Of a DNA stretch of 58,462 nt, positions 8,568 to 16,716 are shown one piece after another. The stretch is from contig QCMA01000005.1 of the NCBI GenBank assembly GCA_003214115.1, forward strand, positions 1 to 58,462. The letters run 5' to 3'. Position 1 is the stretch's first letter; every line of letters begins with the position of its first letter. Source of the DNA: Prochlorococcus sp. AG-418-I21 (GTDB lineage: Bacteria; Cyanobacteriota; Cyanobacteriia; PCC-6307; Cyanobiaceae). A program made the position numbers and the translations under genes. Under the pieces are notes generated by a model. That model searched no databases and was not told the origin of the DNA. It was given only the letters and a program-made list of their open reading frames with translations.

Positions 8568-9062
8568 GTGAAAAGCTTAATTTTTACTTCAATATTATTA
8601 TTATTTCCTTTTTCTGCTCAAGCTGGTTTTCCAGAGGGTGAGAATGGATATGATCTAAAAAAAATTGAAGAGTCTTTCAGATTACCTTGTGATGAAATTG
8701 GAAAGGATGATTGTATTGCAAGAGCATTAGGAGTTGGTGCCTGTACCTGGATATTTGGAATAAACAAAGATAAAGAACCTGCGGAAGCTTTAAAAATTTC
8801 AGATACTGTTTTAATTGCTCTTTTGAAAGGAAATAATCTTGATTTAAAATCAATGCTTGAAAAAGATGGATTAATTAAAACGAATATAAAAAAAGAAGCT
8901 ACTTATAGAATTAATTTCTGCAGAGAGGAAACAAAAAAAGCTATTCCAAAGTTAATTAAGAAATTACCAGAGGGTGTTGTATTGGATGAAGAGAGAGTAG
9001 AAAATTTAACCAGAGTGTTTCCTCTGCAGTATTTAAGTATGTTTGAGCAATTTAGCAAATAA
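8568..9062 (+). CDS. Exported protein (164 aa), unknown
   Basis: A GTG start placed right after the previous stop gives an N-terminal signal peptide (MKSLIFTSILLLFPFSAQAG) with an AQA-G cleavage site near residue 19. The mature part has four to five cysteines (LPCDEIGKDDC, GACTW, NFCREE), so disulfide bonding in the periplasm or thylakoid lumen is likely. No named family was recognised. Probably in one operon with the DUF3764 gene. Confidence 0.65.
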   Translation: MKSLIFTSILLLFPFSAQAGFPEGENGYDLKKIEESFRLPCDEIGKDDCIARALGVGACTWIFGINKDKEPAEALKISDTVLIALLKGNNLDLKSMLEKDGLIKTNIKKEATYRINFCREETKKAIPKLIKKLPEGVVLDEERVENLTRVFPLQYLSMFEQFSK

Positions 9063-9067
9063 AAGCA

Positions 9068-9202
9068 ATGAAACTTTTATTATTGACTCCAATATTCAAA
9101 CGTTTTAAAAAAAGTGCTTTTTTCTCATCACTTAATCAGAATACTTGTCCTGTTTATGATGCTGAAGAAATAAAAAAAACAAGAATAACAAGAAGCTATT
9201 AG
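9068..9202 (+). CDS. Short basic peptide (44 aa), doubtful
   Basis: ATG start 5 bases after the preceding stop; begins MKLLLLTPIFKRFKKSAFFS and ends KTRITRSY. It could be the last gene of the operon, or a chance frame. The segment NTCPVYDAEEIKKTR looks protein-like, but there is little else to support it. Confidence 0.35.
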   Translation: MKLLLLTPIFKRFKKSAFFSSLNQNTCPVYDAEEIKKTRITRSY

Positions 9203-9219
9203 AAAGTTATACCTATAAA

Positions 9220-9280
9220 AAAAGGGCGATAGCTTCGCCCCAGTCAAAAAGCAGGATAATCCCCATCACCCGGCTTTTTA
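9220..9280. terminator. Composite, probably two-way terminator
   Basis: GGGCGA (9224-9229) pairs with TCGCCC (9235-9240). The A-run upstream (9216-9223 region) becomes a U-run when read on the minus strand. A second weak stem, AAAAAGC (9246-9252) with GCTTTTT (9273-9279), has a T tail on the plus strand. It could end plus-strand transcripts from 8.3-9.2 kb and minus-strand transcripts from 9.8-10.0 kb. Confidence 0.55.
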
Positions 9281-9405
9281 AAATCCTAGCACTACATATA
9301 GTGTTTGTGAGTAATCAAAATTTACTATTGGTGGAGTTGTTTGTTTCTAATTAATTTGTCATGATGGAAATCCCCATCACTCAGGCTCGCAAGAGTCTTT
9401 TTTTT

Positions 9406-9795
9406 ATGTCTAGTTTTGGATCAGACACTCCATTTATGCTTCTTGCAAAACTTAAAGTTAAGGAAGATAAGGTTGCAGAATACTTAGAAATTGCAGATAA
9501 GACAGATAAAGCTGTTGAAGCTGACGAACCAGGAATGCTCCATCATACTTTTGATCAAGACCCTGATGATCCTCTTCGTTTCGTATGGTCAGAAGTTTAT
9601 AAAAATGATGATGCTTTACTAGCTCATTTAGCTAATCCAGCATTAGGTGTTTATCTTGAGGCTCATGCTGAACTGGGAACTGATCTTTCTGTTGAATTTT
9701 ACGGAACTGTGGGAGATAAAGTTATTGAAGCCATGAACGGAACAGGAGTTCCATATAAGATCTTTAAAACAAAATTTGGTTATAGCAGAGTTTAA
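9406..9795 (+). CDS. ABM-domain monooxygenase-like protein
   Basis: A single ABM domain: LLAKLKVKEDKVAEYLEIAD, then EADEPGMLHHTFDQDPDDP, FVWSEVYKNDDALLAHLANP, and SVEFYGTVGD. This is the order of strands and helices seen in the quinol monooxygenase / haem-degrading ABM group. I place the start at the ATG at 9406 (MSSFGSDTPF) rather than at 9361, because the 15 extra residues are not domain-like and the stretch just before 9406 contains a T-run. The reaction is unknown. Confidence 0.68.
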   Translation: MSSFGSDTPFMLLAKLKVKEDKVAEYLEIADKTDKAVEADEPGMLHHTFDQDPDDPLRFVWSEVYKNDDALLAHLANPALGVYLEAHAELGTDLSVEFYGTVGDKVIEAMNGTGVPYKIFKTKFGYSRV

Positions 9796-9823
9796 GGATA
9801 AGGGTATTAACTAACTAGTTCGA

Positions 9824-9943
9824 CTAAATTATTAATAGGAATCTGAGTGCTAGAGGTAACCACAGACATAAAAGAAGCAATAGTAAAAGGGTAATAGCAT
9901 GAATATTTGGAATGTATTGCTCCTTTAAAATTTGTGTCTTCAT
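9824..9943 (-). CDS. Tiny membrane peptide (39 aa), unknown
   Basis: Minus-strand ATG at 9943; starts MKTQILKEQYIPNIHAITLL and continues as an uninterrupted Leu-rich helix to the end, with an IPNIHAI turn before it. The sequence AAGAAGG stands at a suitable distance upstream as a ribosome-binding site. It is 3 bases from the stop of the peptide gene upstream, suggesting a two-gene unit. Confidence 0.45.
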   Translation of the reverse strand: MKTQILKEQYIPNIHAITLLLLLLLCLWLPLALRFLLII

Positions 9944-9946
9944 AAT

Positions 9947-10036
9947 CTATCTAGCCTTCTTAAGTTTGATTTCTCTTCTGATAAGCAGAGCTATAACTAC
10001 AACACACATGTTCATTAGAAATACGTCTAATGGCAT
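9947..10036 (-). CDS. Tiny membrane peptide (29 aa), unknown
   Basis: Minus-strand ATG at 10036; reads MPLDVFLMNMCVVVIALLIR then REIKLKKAR. One short hydrophobic helix is followed by a strongly basic tail, the positive-inside pattern of a real membrane peptide. It is paired with the peptide gene at 9824-9943. Confidence 0.4.
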   Translation of the reverse strand: MPLDVFLMNMCVVVIALLIRREIKLKKAR

Positions 10037-10177
10037 TTGATAAAAAAGTCACTACTCAATTAATAGCAAGATTTTTGATCTACTAATCAAGAAATGATTA
10101 CTAATATTTATTGGCTTAATAAAACGAATTTAAAAATTAAATTTATGCTTAAATATCCCAGAACCTTTAACTATTAA

Positions 10178-10480
10178 ATGGCTTATTCAGAAACAAGAAT
10201 AGTAATAGGTGGTCTAGCCCATGTACCTGTTCTTATTTTTATAGCCAATTTTATAAAAGGTAAGTTTGGAATTAAAACTGAAGAGAAAAAAGATACCTTA
10301 TTTAAAGAAGAGCCTGTTAAAATTATTGAACTAAAAAATACCGTAATTAAAGAAGGAAAAGCAGAAACTTTAAAGGAATTATCAAATAAACTGGATATTA
10401 TTGAACAGAAGGCTGATGAGGTTTATGAAAAGGTAAAGAAGAAAAAAAAGGATAAGAAGAAGAAAAAAAAGAACAACTAA
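10178..10480 (+). CDS. Membrane-anchored Lys-rich protein (100 aa), unknown
   Basis: ATG start. Residues 8-27 (IVIGGLAHVPVLIFIANFIK) form a hydrophobic segment, the middle is a charged coiled-coil-like helix (AETLKELSNKLDIIEQKADE), and the tail is almost pure lysine. The lysine tail could bind nucleic acid or membranes. Its end overlaps the convergent minus-strand gene by 4 bases. No family is recognised. Confidence 0.55.
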   Translation: MAYSETRIVIGGLAHVPVLIFIANFIKGKFGIKTEEKKDTLFKEEPVKIIELKNTVIKEGKAETLKELSNKLDIIEQKADEVYEKVKKKKKDKKKKKKNN

Positions 10481-10662
10481 ATTGAGATCCTATCAAGCAT
10501 CAATATATCTTGAGCTTGGATTGTATCTCTCCTATCTTCATCTTCGGGATCTTTATAAGATTCAATTTCAGCTTGAATTTTTCTCTTGTAAACTCCTTTG
10601 ATATAGTCAATTTCTCTATTCTCTTTATCCAAGATTGAGAATGGTGATCTTTTTAAGTTCAT
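10477..10662 (-). CDS. Small charged protein (61 aa), unknown
   Basis: ATG at 10662 with an AGGAG-like ribosome site upstream (minus strand). It begins MNLKRSPFSILDKENREIDY and has alternating acidic and basic helical segments. No recognised domain. Convergent overlap with the Lys-rich protein gene. Confidence 0.55.
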   Translation of the reverse strand: MNLKRSPFSILDKENREIDYIKGVYKRKIQAEIESYKDPEDEDRRDTIQAQDILMLDRISI

Positions 10663-10689
10663 AACTTTCTCCTAATAAATAAGTTTTGA

Positions 10690-10827
10690 TCAGCTCCAGT
10701 TCTTATCAGATTCAACAAAGCTATCCAATGTTTGCTGATTCCTGATTTCTTCCTCAAGAAGTTCTTCTTCTGATCTTTCTTCAATCTCAGATTGATGATC
10801 TTCTTTTAGAGTGGATTTGGTAGACAT
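10690..10827 (-). CDS. Very acidic small protein (45 aa), unknown
   Basis: ATG at 10827; starts MSTKSTLKEDHQSEIEERSE and has a Glu-rich helix through the centre, ending DSFVESDKNWS. The composition looks like a real helical peptide. No clear ribosome-binding site is visible, which lowers confidence. Confidence 0.45.
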   Translation of the reverse strand: MSTKSTLKEDHQSEIEERSEEELLEEEIRNQQTLDSFVESDKNWS

Positions 10828-10833
10828 TTGCTC

Positions 10834-10952
10834 ATGACGACTACAATCATGTTCTAACTAGTCAGGCAAGCTATCCGACTAATAAATATGTACGGTTTGA
10901 GGAACCCCCTTATACGGATAAAGGATCAACAATTGAATTTGAATATGGTTAA
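10834..10952 (+). pseudogene. Possible frameshifted small gene (about 39 aa)
   Basis: The ATG at 10834 opens MTTTIMF and meets a stop. Shifting the frame by one missing base at about 10854 gives an uninterrupted continuation LTSQASYPTNKYVRFEEPPY and TDKGSTIEFEYG to the stop at 10952. The length is one base short of a whole number of codons, as expected for a single-base deletion. The downstream frame looks protein-like, but there is no independent evidence of homology. Confidence 0.35.
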
Positions 10953-11055
10953 AATCATGAATGATTTCGATTAGTTTTTTTCCCTTTAAAAATCATAACT
11001 AAAGGTATACCAACAATCATAAGACTCCCATCAATTAATAAAAAAGTATTTAGAT

Positions 11056-11247
11056 TCATTTACCTATTTCTTCGGGGTTATCCCAACTAAGAGATATACC
11101 TTTTTTTACTGGATCTTTTTTCATATCATCCATCTCTTTTCTGATTTTGTTGTAGTACGCCAACTCTTCTGGATCATCAGAACCAAGACCATAATTCATG
11201 GTCGCTGAAAGATATATTCTGTGCATCCTGTATGACGATAATGCCAT
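11056..11247 (-). CDS. Small protein (63 aa), unknown
   Basis: ATG at 11247; starts MALSSYRMHRIYLSATMNYG, then GSDDPEELAYYNKIRKEMDD and a Lys/Asp-rich tail. The acidic-then-basic helical region is compatible with a soluble helical protein. It is the last gene before the two tRNA genes. No recognised family. Confidence 0.55.
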   Translation of the reverse strand: MALSSYRMHRIYLSATMNYGLGSDDPEELAYYNKIRKEMDDMKKDPVKKGISLSWDNPEEIGK

Positions 11248-11321
11248 TTCTTAAAAGAATGTTTTAAATTCTAAAATATATAAATGTTATTTAATACTAA
11301 TTAGTTTTATTTGGCTATAAA

Positions 11322-11360
11322 CTCGCCTAGAACTCAACCTAGGTTCTCTCCCTTACCAAG
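11322..11360 (-). repeat. Degenerate copy of the tRNA-Thr 3' half
   Basis: Bases 11346-11360 are identical to 15 bases inside tRNA-Thr (11522-11536, covering the anticodon-loop region). The next 24 bases line up without gaps with the T-arm and acceptor of the tRNA at about half identity. The T-arm position still forms a perfect stem (CCTAG 11326-11330 with CTAGG 11339-11343). It has the same orientation as the tRNA and lies beyond its 3' end, as expected for a remnant of tRNA-targeted integration. Confidence 0.6.
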
Positions 11361-11493
11361 CTAAGTAAATTATTTTAATAAGAAATAATTATGCTCTAAA
11401 TTTCTGCTCTTATTCGTTTATATTTTGTGGTCTTAAAATTATTTTATTTTTTCAAATTCTTATAAACTCAGTTATAGAGATACTTCTTGTTCA

Positions 11494-11565
<72 letters not shown>

Positions 11566-11575
11566 AATTTTAAAG

Positions 11576-11657
11576 TGGGCCGGGTTGGATTTGAACCAAC
11601 GTAGGCAGAGCCAGCGGATTTACAGTCCGCCCCCTTTAACCACTCGGGCACCGACCC
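11576..11657 (-). tRNA. tRNA-Tyr (anticodon GTA)
   Basis: An 82-base minus-strand class II tRNA with a long variable arm. The acceptor is GGGTCGG with CCGGCCC, the anticodon loop is CTGTAAA (GTA), and the T-loop is TTCAAAT. It lies 10 bases from the tRNA-Thr on the same strand, so they are probably co-transcribed. Confidence 0.97.
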
Positions 11658-11756
11658 CCACTATTTGAACTTATCAGTTAATGGACACTTTGTGTGAAAT
11701 TGTTTTGGTTTTTTTGTTTCTTTGTAGATAGCATTTGTAAAGAAAAGACTTTATTG

Positions 11757-12200
11757 ATGATGAATATTTTATTGATAAATGGACCAAATCTAAATCTTTT
11801 GGGCACTAGAGAACCTGAAATATATGGTAAAAAAACATTGAATGATATAGAAAAAGATTTAAATAAAGTTGCAAAAGAAAAAAGTATTAACCTTGAATGT
11901 TTTCAAAGTAATCACGAAGGAGAAATAGTAGATAAAATTCAGGAGTCTGTAAAAAGTATCCAAGGTATTCTTATAAATGCTGGTGCTTTTACTCATACTT
12001 CTATTTCTATTCGTGATGCTTTAATTGGATCAAAAATTCCGTTTGTAGAGTTACATATTTCAAATATTTTTAGTAGAGAAGATTTTCGTAAAGAATCTTT
12101 TCTTACAGACAAAGCTATAGGAATTATTAGTGGATTCGGCATATCAAGTTATTCCTTAGCTCTTGAAGGCATCATTGGATATTTAAGTAGTAAAGATTAA
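11757..12200 (+). CDS. aroQ: 3-dehydroquinate dehydratase, type II
   Basis: Third step of the shikimate pathway, making 3-dehydroshikimate. The signature [16 protein letters not shown] (with the catalytic Tyr), the [11 protein letters not shown] segment, [16 protein letters not shown] and the catalytic His in [15 protein letters not shown] are all present. I start at the first of two adjacent ATG codons (11757, or 11760), because the upstream in-frame extension to 11694 is hydrophobic and not family-like. miaE follows with no gap. Confidence 0.93.
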   Translation: MMNILLINGPNLNLLGTREPEIYGKKTLNDIEKDLNKVAKEKSINLECFQSNHEGEIVDKIQESVKSIQGILINAGAFTHTSISIRDALIGSKIPFVELHISNIFSREDFRKESFLTDKAIGIISGFGISSYSLALEGIIGYLSSKD

Positions 12201-12809
12201 ATGCTAGTCGATTTTAAAAGGCCCACTTCTCACATTAAATATTTATCGTCATGCACTTCAGATGAGTGGATCAAACTCGCATTATCTAATCCAATAGATA
12301 TTCTTATTGACCATGCTCATTGTGAAAGAAAAGCAGCAGGAGTAGCTATTCAATTGATGTTTAGATATCCATCAGAACCAAATCTGGCAGAAGTTCTAAG
12401 TCCAATAGCTAGAGAGGAATTAGAGCATTTTGAAAAAATACTTTATTTTTTAAAGGAACTTGGACATTCTCTTGAGTCCTTAAAACCACCTCCATATGGA
12501 GCTGAATTGTCAAAGAATATAAGAAAGGAAGAGCCCAATAGAATGCTTGATAGTTTCTTAATAGCAGGACTTATTGAAGCAAGAAGTCATGAAAGATTAA
12601 GCTTGCTTGCACTTAATTTTGAAGATAAATCGTTTAAATCCCTTTATGAGTCTCTGCTTGAGAGTGAGGCAAGACATTTTGGAGTTTACTGGAAACTAGC
12701 GCAAACTAAATTCTCTAAAAATCAAACTTTCAAAAGGTTAGAGGAATTGTCCGAAATTGAGTCAGCAATACTAGCTAAAACTTTTATGAAGCCAAGGGTA
12801 CATAGCTAA
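12201..12809 (+). CDS. miaE: tRNA 2-methylthio-N6-isopentenyladenosine hydroxylase
   Basis: MiaE hydroxylates the ms2i6A base at position 37 of tRNAs using a diiron centre. The 202-residue helical bundle shows the iron-ligand motifs HCERKAAG, REELEHFEKI, EARSHERL and ESEARHFGVYW. The ATG directly abuts the stop of aroQ, indicating co-translation. Confidence 0.85.
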   Translation: MLVDFKRPTSHIKYLSSCTSDEWIKLALSNPIDILIDHAHCERKAAGVAIQLMFRYPSEPNLAEVLSPIAREELEHFEKILYFLKELGHSLESLKPPPYGAELSKNIRKEEPNRMLDSFLIAGLIEARSHERLSLLALNFEDKSFKSLYESLLESEARHFGVYWKLAQTKFSKNQTFKRLEELSEIESAILAKTFMKPRVHS

Positions 12810-12825
12810 AGTTAATAAAATAAAA

Positions 12826-13581
12826 ATGATAATAAACAAGTTCTTAAGTTTACTTAATCGATATAAAACCGATTTACCAAGATTCACCATCGTTGGTGTA
12901 GGCCCTGGAGATCCATCGCTTTTAACAATTGCTGCTGTTGATGCAATAAAAAAAGCGAAAGTTATTGTTTTCCCAATATCAGATGATAATAAAAAGAGTT
13001 TCGCTGCCGAAATAGTCAAGAAATATACCAAATATAAAAAAAATATACCTATCATCTTTCCAATGGCTAGGAAGGATTTTGATCCTGATGAAATATGGTC
13101 TAACGCAGTAGAAAAAATTGTGAAATTTATAAAAAATGGTGAATCAGTTGTTTTACTTTGTCTAGGAGATACCTCAATATTTTCAAGTTCTTCAAATATC
13201 TTGCGGATAATAAAGCATAATTATCCAGAAATCATTACCAAAACCATACCTGGTATTTCTTCTCTATCAGCAACAGCAGCTTTGAATGATTTTGATTTAG
13301 TTAAAAAAGGTGAGACTTTAATAATCAAAGAGTGCCCCTCTTCCAATTCAGAATTAACATCCCTAATTAAGGAAAGTAGAGAAAACAAAACGGTCTTGGC
13401 CATTATGAAAATTGGGAAAAGATGGAATTTAGTTAGGGAAACTTTAAAAAAAGAGGATATTATCAAAAAATCATTAATTGCTTTGAGTGTTGGTACTCCT
13501 GATCAAATTATTCAATATGCATCCCAATATAATAAGGATGTTATGCCTTATTTTTCTTTGATTTTGATAAGGTTCGATTAA
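12826..13581 (+). CDS. cobI: Precorrin-2 C20-methyltransferase
   Basis: Adds a SAM methyl group at C20 of precorrin-2 in the cobalamin (pseudocobalamin) pathway. VGVGPGDPSLLTIAAVDAI at residues 22-40 is the family SAM-binding loop; LCLGDTSIFSSSS and TIPGISSLSATAA are further tetrapyrrole-methylase motifs. The length of 251 residues is normal. Its stop overlaps the following gene's ATG by one base. Confidence 0.87.
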   Translation: MIINKFLSLLNRYKTDLPRFTIVGVGPGDPSLLTIAAVDAIKKAKVIVFPISDDNKKSFAAEIVKKYTKYKKNIPIIFPMARKDFDPDEIWSNAVEKIVKFIKNGESVVLLCLGDTSIFSSSSNILRIIKHNYPEIITKTIPGISSLSATAALNDFDLVKKGETLIIKECPSSNSELTSLIKESRENKTVLAIMKIGKRWNLVRETLKKEDIIKKSLIALSVGTPDQIIQYASQYNKDVMPYFSLILIRFD

Positions 13582-14066
13582 TGCGTAAAAAAGAAAAATT
13601 CGTTGAAAATCAATTTACATGGCCAATATGTAAAAAACTATTATTTCTTATTCTTGAAGATAAGGTTAGTGATGTATTCGTTTGCGAATTAGTTTGGGAA
13701 AGACTTTTTTATACTAAAGATATATCGATAAATGATTGGGCTTTTAGCGCATTAACTCCTTCTTATTGGTCAGAAAAATTTGAAAAAGCTCCTCAAATCA
13801 TTTCAGAGCGACCAGCCTCAGTACATTTGACTCGATCAATTCCAAAAGGCTATAAACAGGGATTGAAAAATTTTCTTAATTTTAAAGGTTATAAGATTAA
13901 TGAACTTTTTCCAAGAAGAACTAGAAGAGCGACGGCAGTAAATTGGTTAATTTATTGGGCGGTTGAAAATGATTGTTTTTCAAAAGATAGTGGATTAATA
14001 CCAATTCCTAGTTCACCCCCTGTTAATCCAGTTAGAGGACATTTTGGCGATCCAGAAATTACATAA
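13581..14066 (+). CDS. Conserved cyanobacterial protein (161 aa), unknown
   Basis: The ATG overlaps the stop of cobI. The protein is aromatic and basic: FTWPICKKLLFLILEDKVSD, then WERLFYTKDISINDWAFSAL, FPRRTRRATAVNWLIYW and a Pro-rich end PIPSSPPVNPVRGHFGDPE. No membrane segment or signal peptide. Fixed neighbours cobI and der suggest a conserved place, but I recognise no function. Confidence 0.7.
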   Translation: MRKKEKFVENQFTWPICKKLLFLILEDKVSDVFVCELVWERLFYTKDISINDWAFSALTPSYWSEKFEKAPQIISERPASVHLTRSIPKGYKQGLKNFLNFKGYKINELFPRRTRRATAVNWLIYWAVENDCFSKDSGLIPIPSSPPVNPVRGHFGDPEIT

Positions 14067-14139
14067 GTTTTTTGAATAAGGTAAATGATTCTATTAAAGG
14101 TATAGTTGTAATGGATACCACTTTCTTTGGAGAGAAGAA

Positions 14140-15513
14140 TTGATTCTTCCTACAATAGCAATTATCGGAAGACCGAACGTTGGGAAATCTACCTTAGTTA
14201 ATCGTCTTTGCCAAAGTAATGATGCAATAGTATTTGATAAGCCTGGAGTTACAAGAGATAGAACTTATCAAAATGCTTCATGGGGAGGTAAGGAATTTCA
14301 AATAGTTGATACTGGAGGTTTGGTTTTTGATGATAATAGTGAATTTCTCCCAGAGATAAGGACACAAGTTTTCTTGGCTCTAGAAGAGGCTTCACTCGCT
14401 TTACTGGTGGTAGATGGGAATCAAGGCGTTACTGATGGTGATTTATCAATAGCAAAATGGTTAAGAAATTCAAGCTGTAAAACAATTGTTGCTGTTAATA
14501 AATGCGAGTCGACTACTCTTGGAATATCCCTAGCTTCAGAGTTCTGGAAATTAGGATTGGGCGAACCTAACCCTGTTTCGGCTATTCATGGTTCAGGTAC
14601 TGGAGATCTTTTAGATCTCGTTATTGGCGAACTTCCTGAAAGTAATATACAGGATGATGAAGAAAAAATAATGATGTCAATTATTGGTAGGCCAAATGTT
14701 GGTAAATCTAGTTTGTTAAATTCAATCTGCGGAGAAAAAAGAGCAATAGTTAGTGATATTAGTGGTACGACAACTGATTCAATAGATACGCTTATTAAAA
14801 AAGGTGATAATTATTGGAAAATTATTGATACTGCAGGGATTAGAAGAAAGAAAAATGTTAAATATGGTACTGAATTCTTTGGTATTAATAGGGCTTTTAA
14901 ATCTATAGATAGAAGTGATGTTTGTGTTTTAGTTATAGATGCTATAGATGGAGTAACTGATCAAGACCAGAAGCTGGCTGGGCGCATAGAAGAACAAGGC
15001 AGAGCTTGTATAATTGTTGTTAATAAATGGGATCTTGTAGAAAAAAATAGTTCAACAATTTATCAAGTAGAAAAAGAACTTAGATCTAAACTTTATTTTT
15101 TACACTGGTCAAAAATGATTTTTATATCTGCCCTAACTGGTCAAAGAGTTGATAATATTTTTGAGCATGCTCTTAATGCTGTAAATCAACATAGAAGAAG
15201 AGTTACAACATCTGTAGTTAATGAAGTACTTAAAGAATCAATCAGTTGGAAAAGTCCTCCAACGAAGAGAAGCGGCAAGCAAGGTAGGCTTTATTACGGT
15301 ACTCAAGTAAAGAATAAACCTCCCACTTTTACTCTTTTTGTAAATGATCCTAAATTATTTGGAATAACTTATAGAAGATATATTGAAAAACAAATTAGAG
15401 TAAATTTAGGCTTTGAAGGCACACCCCTCATTTTACTTTGGAGAGGAAAACAGCAAAGAGCTTTAAATAAAGAAGTCGAAAAAGAAAATATTGAGTTAAT
15501 TCAAAAAGATTAA
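14140..15513 (+). CDS. der: Ribosome biogenesis GTPase Der (EngA)
   Basis: Binds and matures the 50S ribosomal subunit. Two tandem G domains are visible, each with [10 protein letters not shown] (near residues 10 and 183) and DTGG/DTAG switch-II motifs, NKCE and NKWD specificity motifs, and a C-terminal KH-like domain with [23 protein letters not shown] start at 14140 is used, because the nearest upstream ATG frame ends at once. The stop TAATG overlaps the next gene. Confidence 0.96.
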   Translation: MILPTIAIIGRPNVGKSTLVNRLCQSNDAIVFDKPGVTRDRTYQNASWGGKEFQIVDTGGLVFDDNSEFLPEIRTQVFLALEEASLALLVVDGNQGVTDGDLSIAKWLRNSSCKTIVAVNKCESTTLGISLASEFWKLGLGEPNPVSAIHGSGTGDLLDLVIGELPESNIQDDEEKIMMSIIGRPNVGKSSLLNSICGEKRAIVSDISGTTTDSIDTLIKKGDNYWKIIDTAGIRRKKNVKYGTEFFGINRAFKSIDRSDVCVLVIDAIDGVTDQDQKLAGRIEEQGRACIIVVNKWDLVEKNSSTIYQVEKELRSKLYFLHWSKMIFISALTGQRVDNIFEHALNAVNQHRRRVTTSVVNEVLKESISWKSPPTKRSGKQGRLYYGTQVKNKPPTFTLFVNDPKLFGITYRRYIEKQIRVNLGFEGTPLILLWRGKQQRALNKEVEKENIELIQKD

Positions 15514-16427
15514 TGAATTTGCTAACCAAATTTTCTGTTGGTCAATACGTTCATGGTAATAGAAGTTGGCTAAGAATTATAGATAGTAGATTAAAAATAA
15601 TTATCGTAATGATATTTTTAATCACTCCAATTTGGGCAGGTCTAATATGGAGATTGAGTTTAGTTGGTTTTTTACTATTAATTACTTTTTTAAGTTTATT
15701 GCCATCTAGAGTTTGGTGGCGATCATTATTTATTCTTTCATGTTTGTCATTATTAATTGGATGTATATCAATACTTGCCTCGTCTGATATTCAATCTCTT
15801 GATGGCTATTTAAGAAATCCCAATGAGTTGCAAGTAGTACTGGAAAGCCAAAAAGAATGGTATATTTTGCAAATTCCTTCGCAAAAGATATGGTTTATTA
15901 ATTTTGGTCCCTATAACTTATCAAGAAAAGCCTTTGAACTAGGAATAAGAACCTCTACTTTGATATTTACCGTTATTCATAGTGTGAATTTGATGCTTTT
16001 AACCACATTGCAGGAAGACATTGTATGGGGATTAAGTTGGTTTATGTATCCATTAAGAAAGATTGGATTGCCAATTAGTAAGTGGCTTTTTCAGTTGTTA
16101 ATTGCATTACGTTTTATTCCTCTAGTGCAGGAAGAACTACAAAATATCATTAAATCAGTTTCAGTTAGATCCATAAATTTTCGAAATTTAGGTTTAAAGA
16201 AATCCTTCAATGTTTTATTAATCTTAGTGGAAAGGTTATTTCAAAATATATTTCTGAGAATTGATCATGGAGCAGAGTCATTACTCTCAAAGAAAAAAAT
16301 TATCATAAAAACCAACAGATTTAGAATTCTTTATCCTTCAAAATCTCTCAATGTAATTGTTAATACATTATCGATTTGTTTTATTTGCATAGCAATTTTT
16401 CTTAGAAAACTGTATGGTGCATTATAA
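15513..16427 (+). CDS. Energy-coupling factor transporter transmembrane protein (CbiQ/EcfT)
   Basis: Integral membrane subunit of an ECF-type vitamin or metal importer. The 304 residues have several hydrophobic segments (for example IIIVMIFLITPIWAGLIW and LFILSCLSLLIGCISILA). The region SVRSINFRNLGLKKS with LALRFIPLVQEELQNIIKS carries the coupling-helix features of the family. One-base overlap with der. No ATPase or S-component is in the window, so the substrate is unknown. Confidence 0.8.
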   Translation: MNLLTKFSVGQYVHGNRSWLRIIDSRLKIIIVMIFLITPIWAGLIWRLSLVGFLLLITFLSLLPSRVWWRSLFILSCLSLLIGCISILASSDIQSLDGYLRNPNELQVVLESQKEWYILQIPSQKIWFINFGPYNLSRKAFELGIRTSTLIFTVIHSVNLMLLTTLQEDIVWGLSWFMYPLRKIGLPISKWLFQLLIALRFIPLVQEELQNIIKSVSVRSINFRNLGLKKSFNVLLILVERLFQNIFLRIDHGAESLLSKKKIIIKTNRFRILYPSKSLNVIVNTLSICFICIAIFLRKLYGAL

Positions 16428-16446
16428 ATAACACAATATTTTAGGT

Positions 16447-16713
16447 TTGAGTTCTGAGCGTTATTTAAACCATCCAACATTTGGCATGTTATACCAAGTT
16501 TCTCCTGGAAACGATGGGAGAGATATTTATGCGACTTTATACGCTCAAAAAATGTTTTTCTTGGTAGAAGTCCGACAGAGAGAAGTTTTTTTTGAAGTTA
16601 TACCTTATTTAGATGCCCGTAATCAGGCCGAGTTAAACCTTCAAAAAGCTAGAAGAAAAGGATCTGAAGAACTATCTAAATGGGAGAATTTATTTACGCA
16701 AACTTTCTTATAA
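16447..16713 (+). CDS. pipX: PipX, coactivator of NtcA
   Basis: PipX binds PII (GlnB) or the nitrogen regulator NtcA and passes on 2-oxoglutarate and ATP status. The 88-residue protein has the PipX core ERYLNHPTFGMLYQV, YATLYAQKMFFLVEV and a C-terminal helix pair ending LFTQTFL, all typical. A TTG start gives this N-terminus. pipY follows after 3 bases, as in most cyanobacteria. Confidence 0.9.
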   Translation: MSSERYLNHPTFGMLYQVSPGNDGRDIYATLYAQKMFFLVEVRQREVFFEVIPYLDARNQAELNLQKARRKGSEELSKWENLFTQTFL

Positions 16714-16716
16714 AAG

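Noticed and set aside
11694-11757. N-terminal extension of AroQ beginning with GTG at 11694
   Set aside because: The extra 21 residues are hydrophobic and not part of the family; the family N-terminus [15 protein letters not shown] starts at the ATG near 11760.
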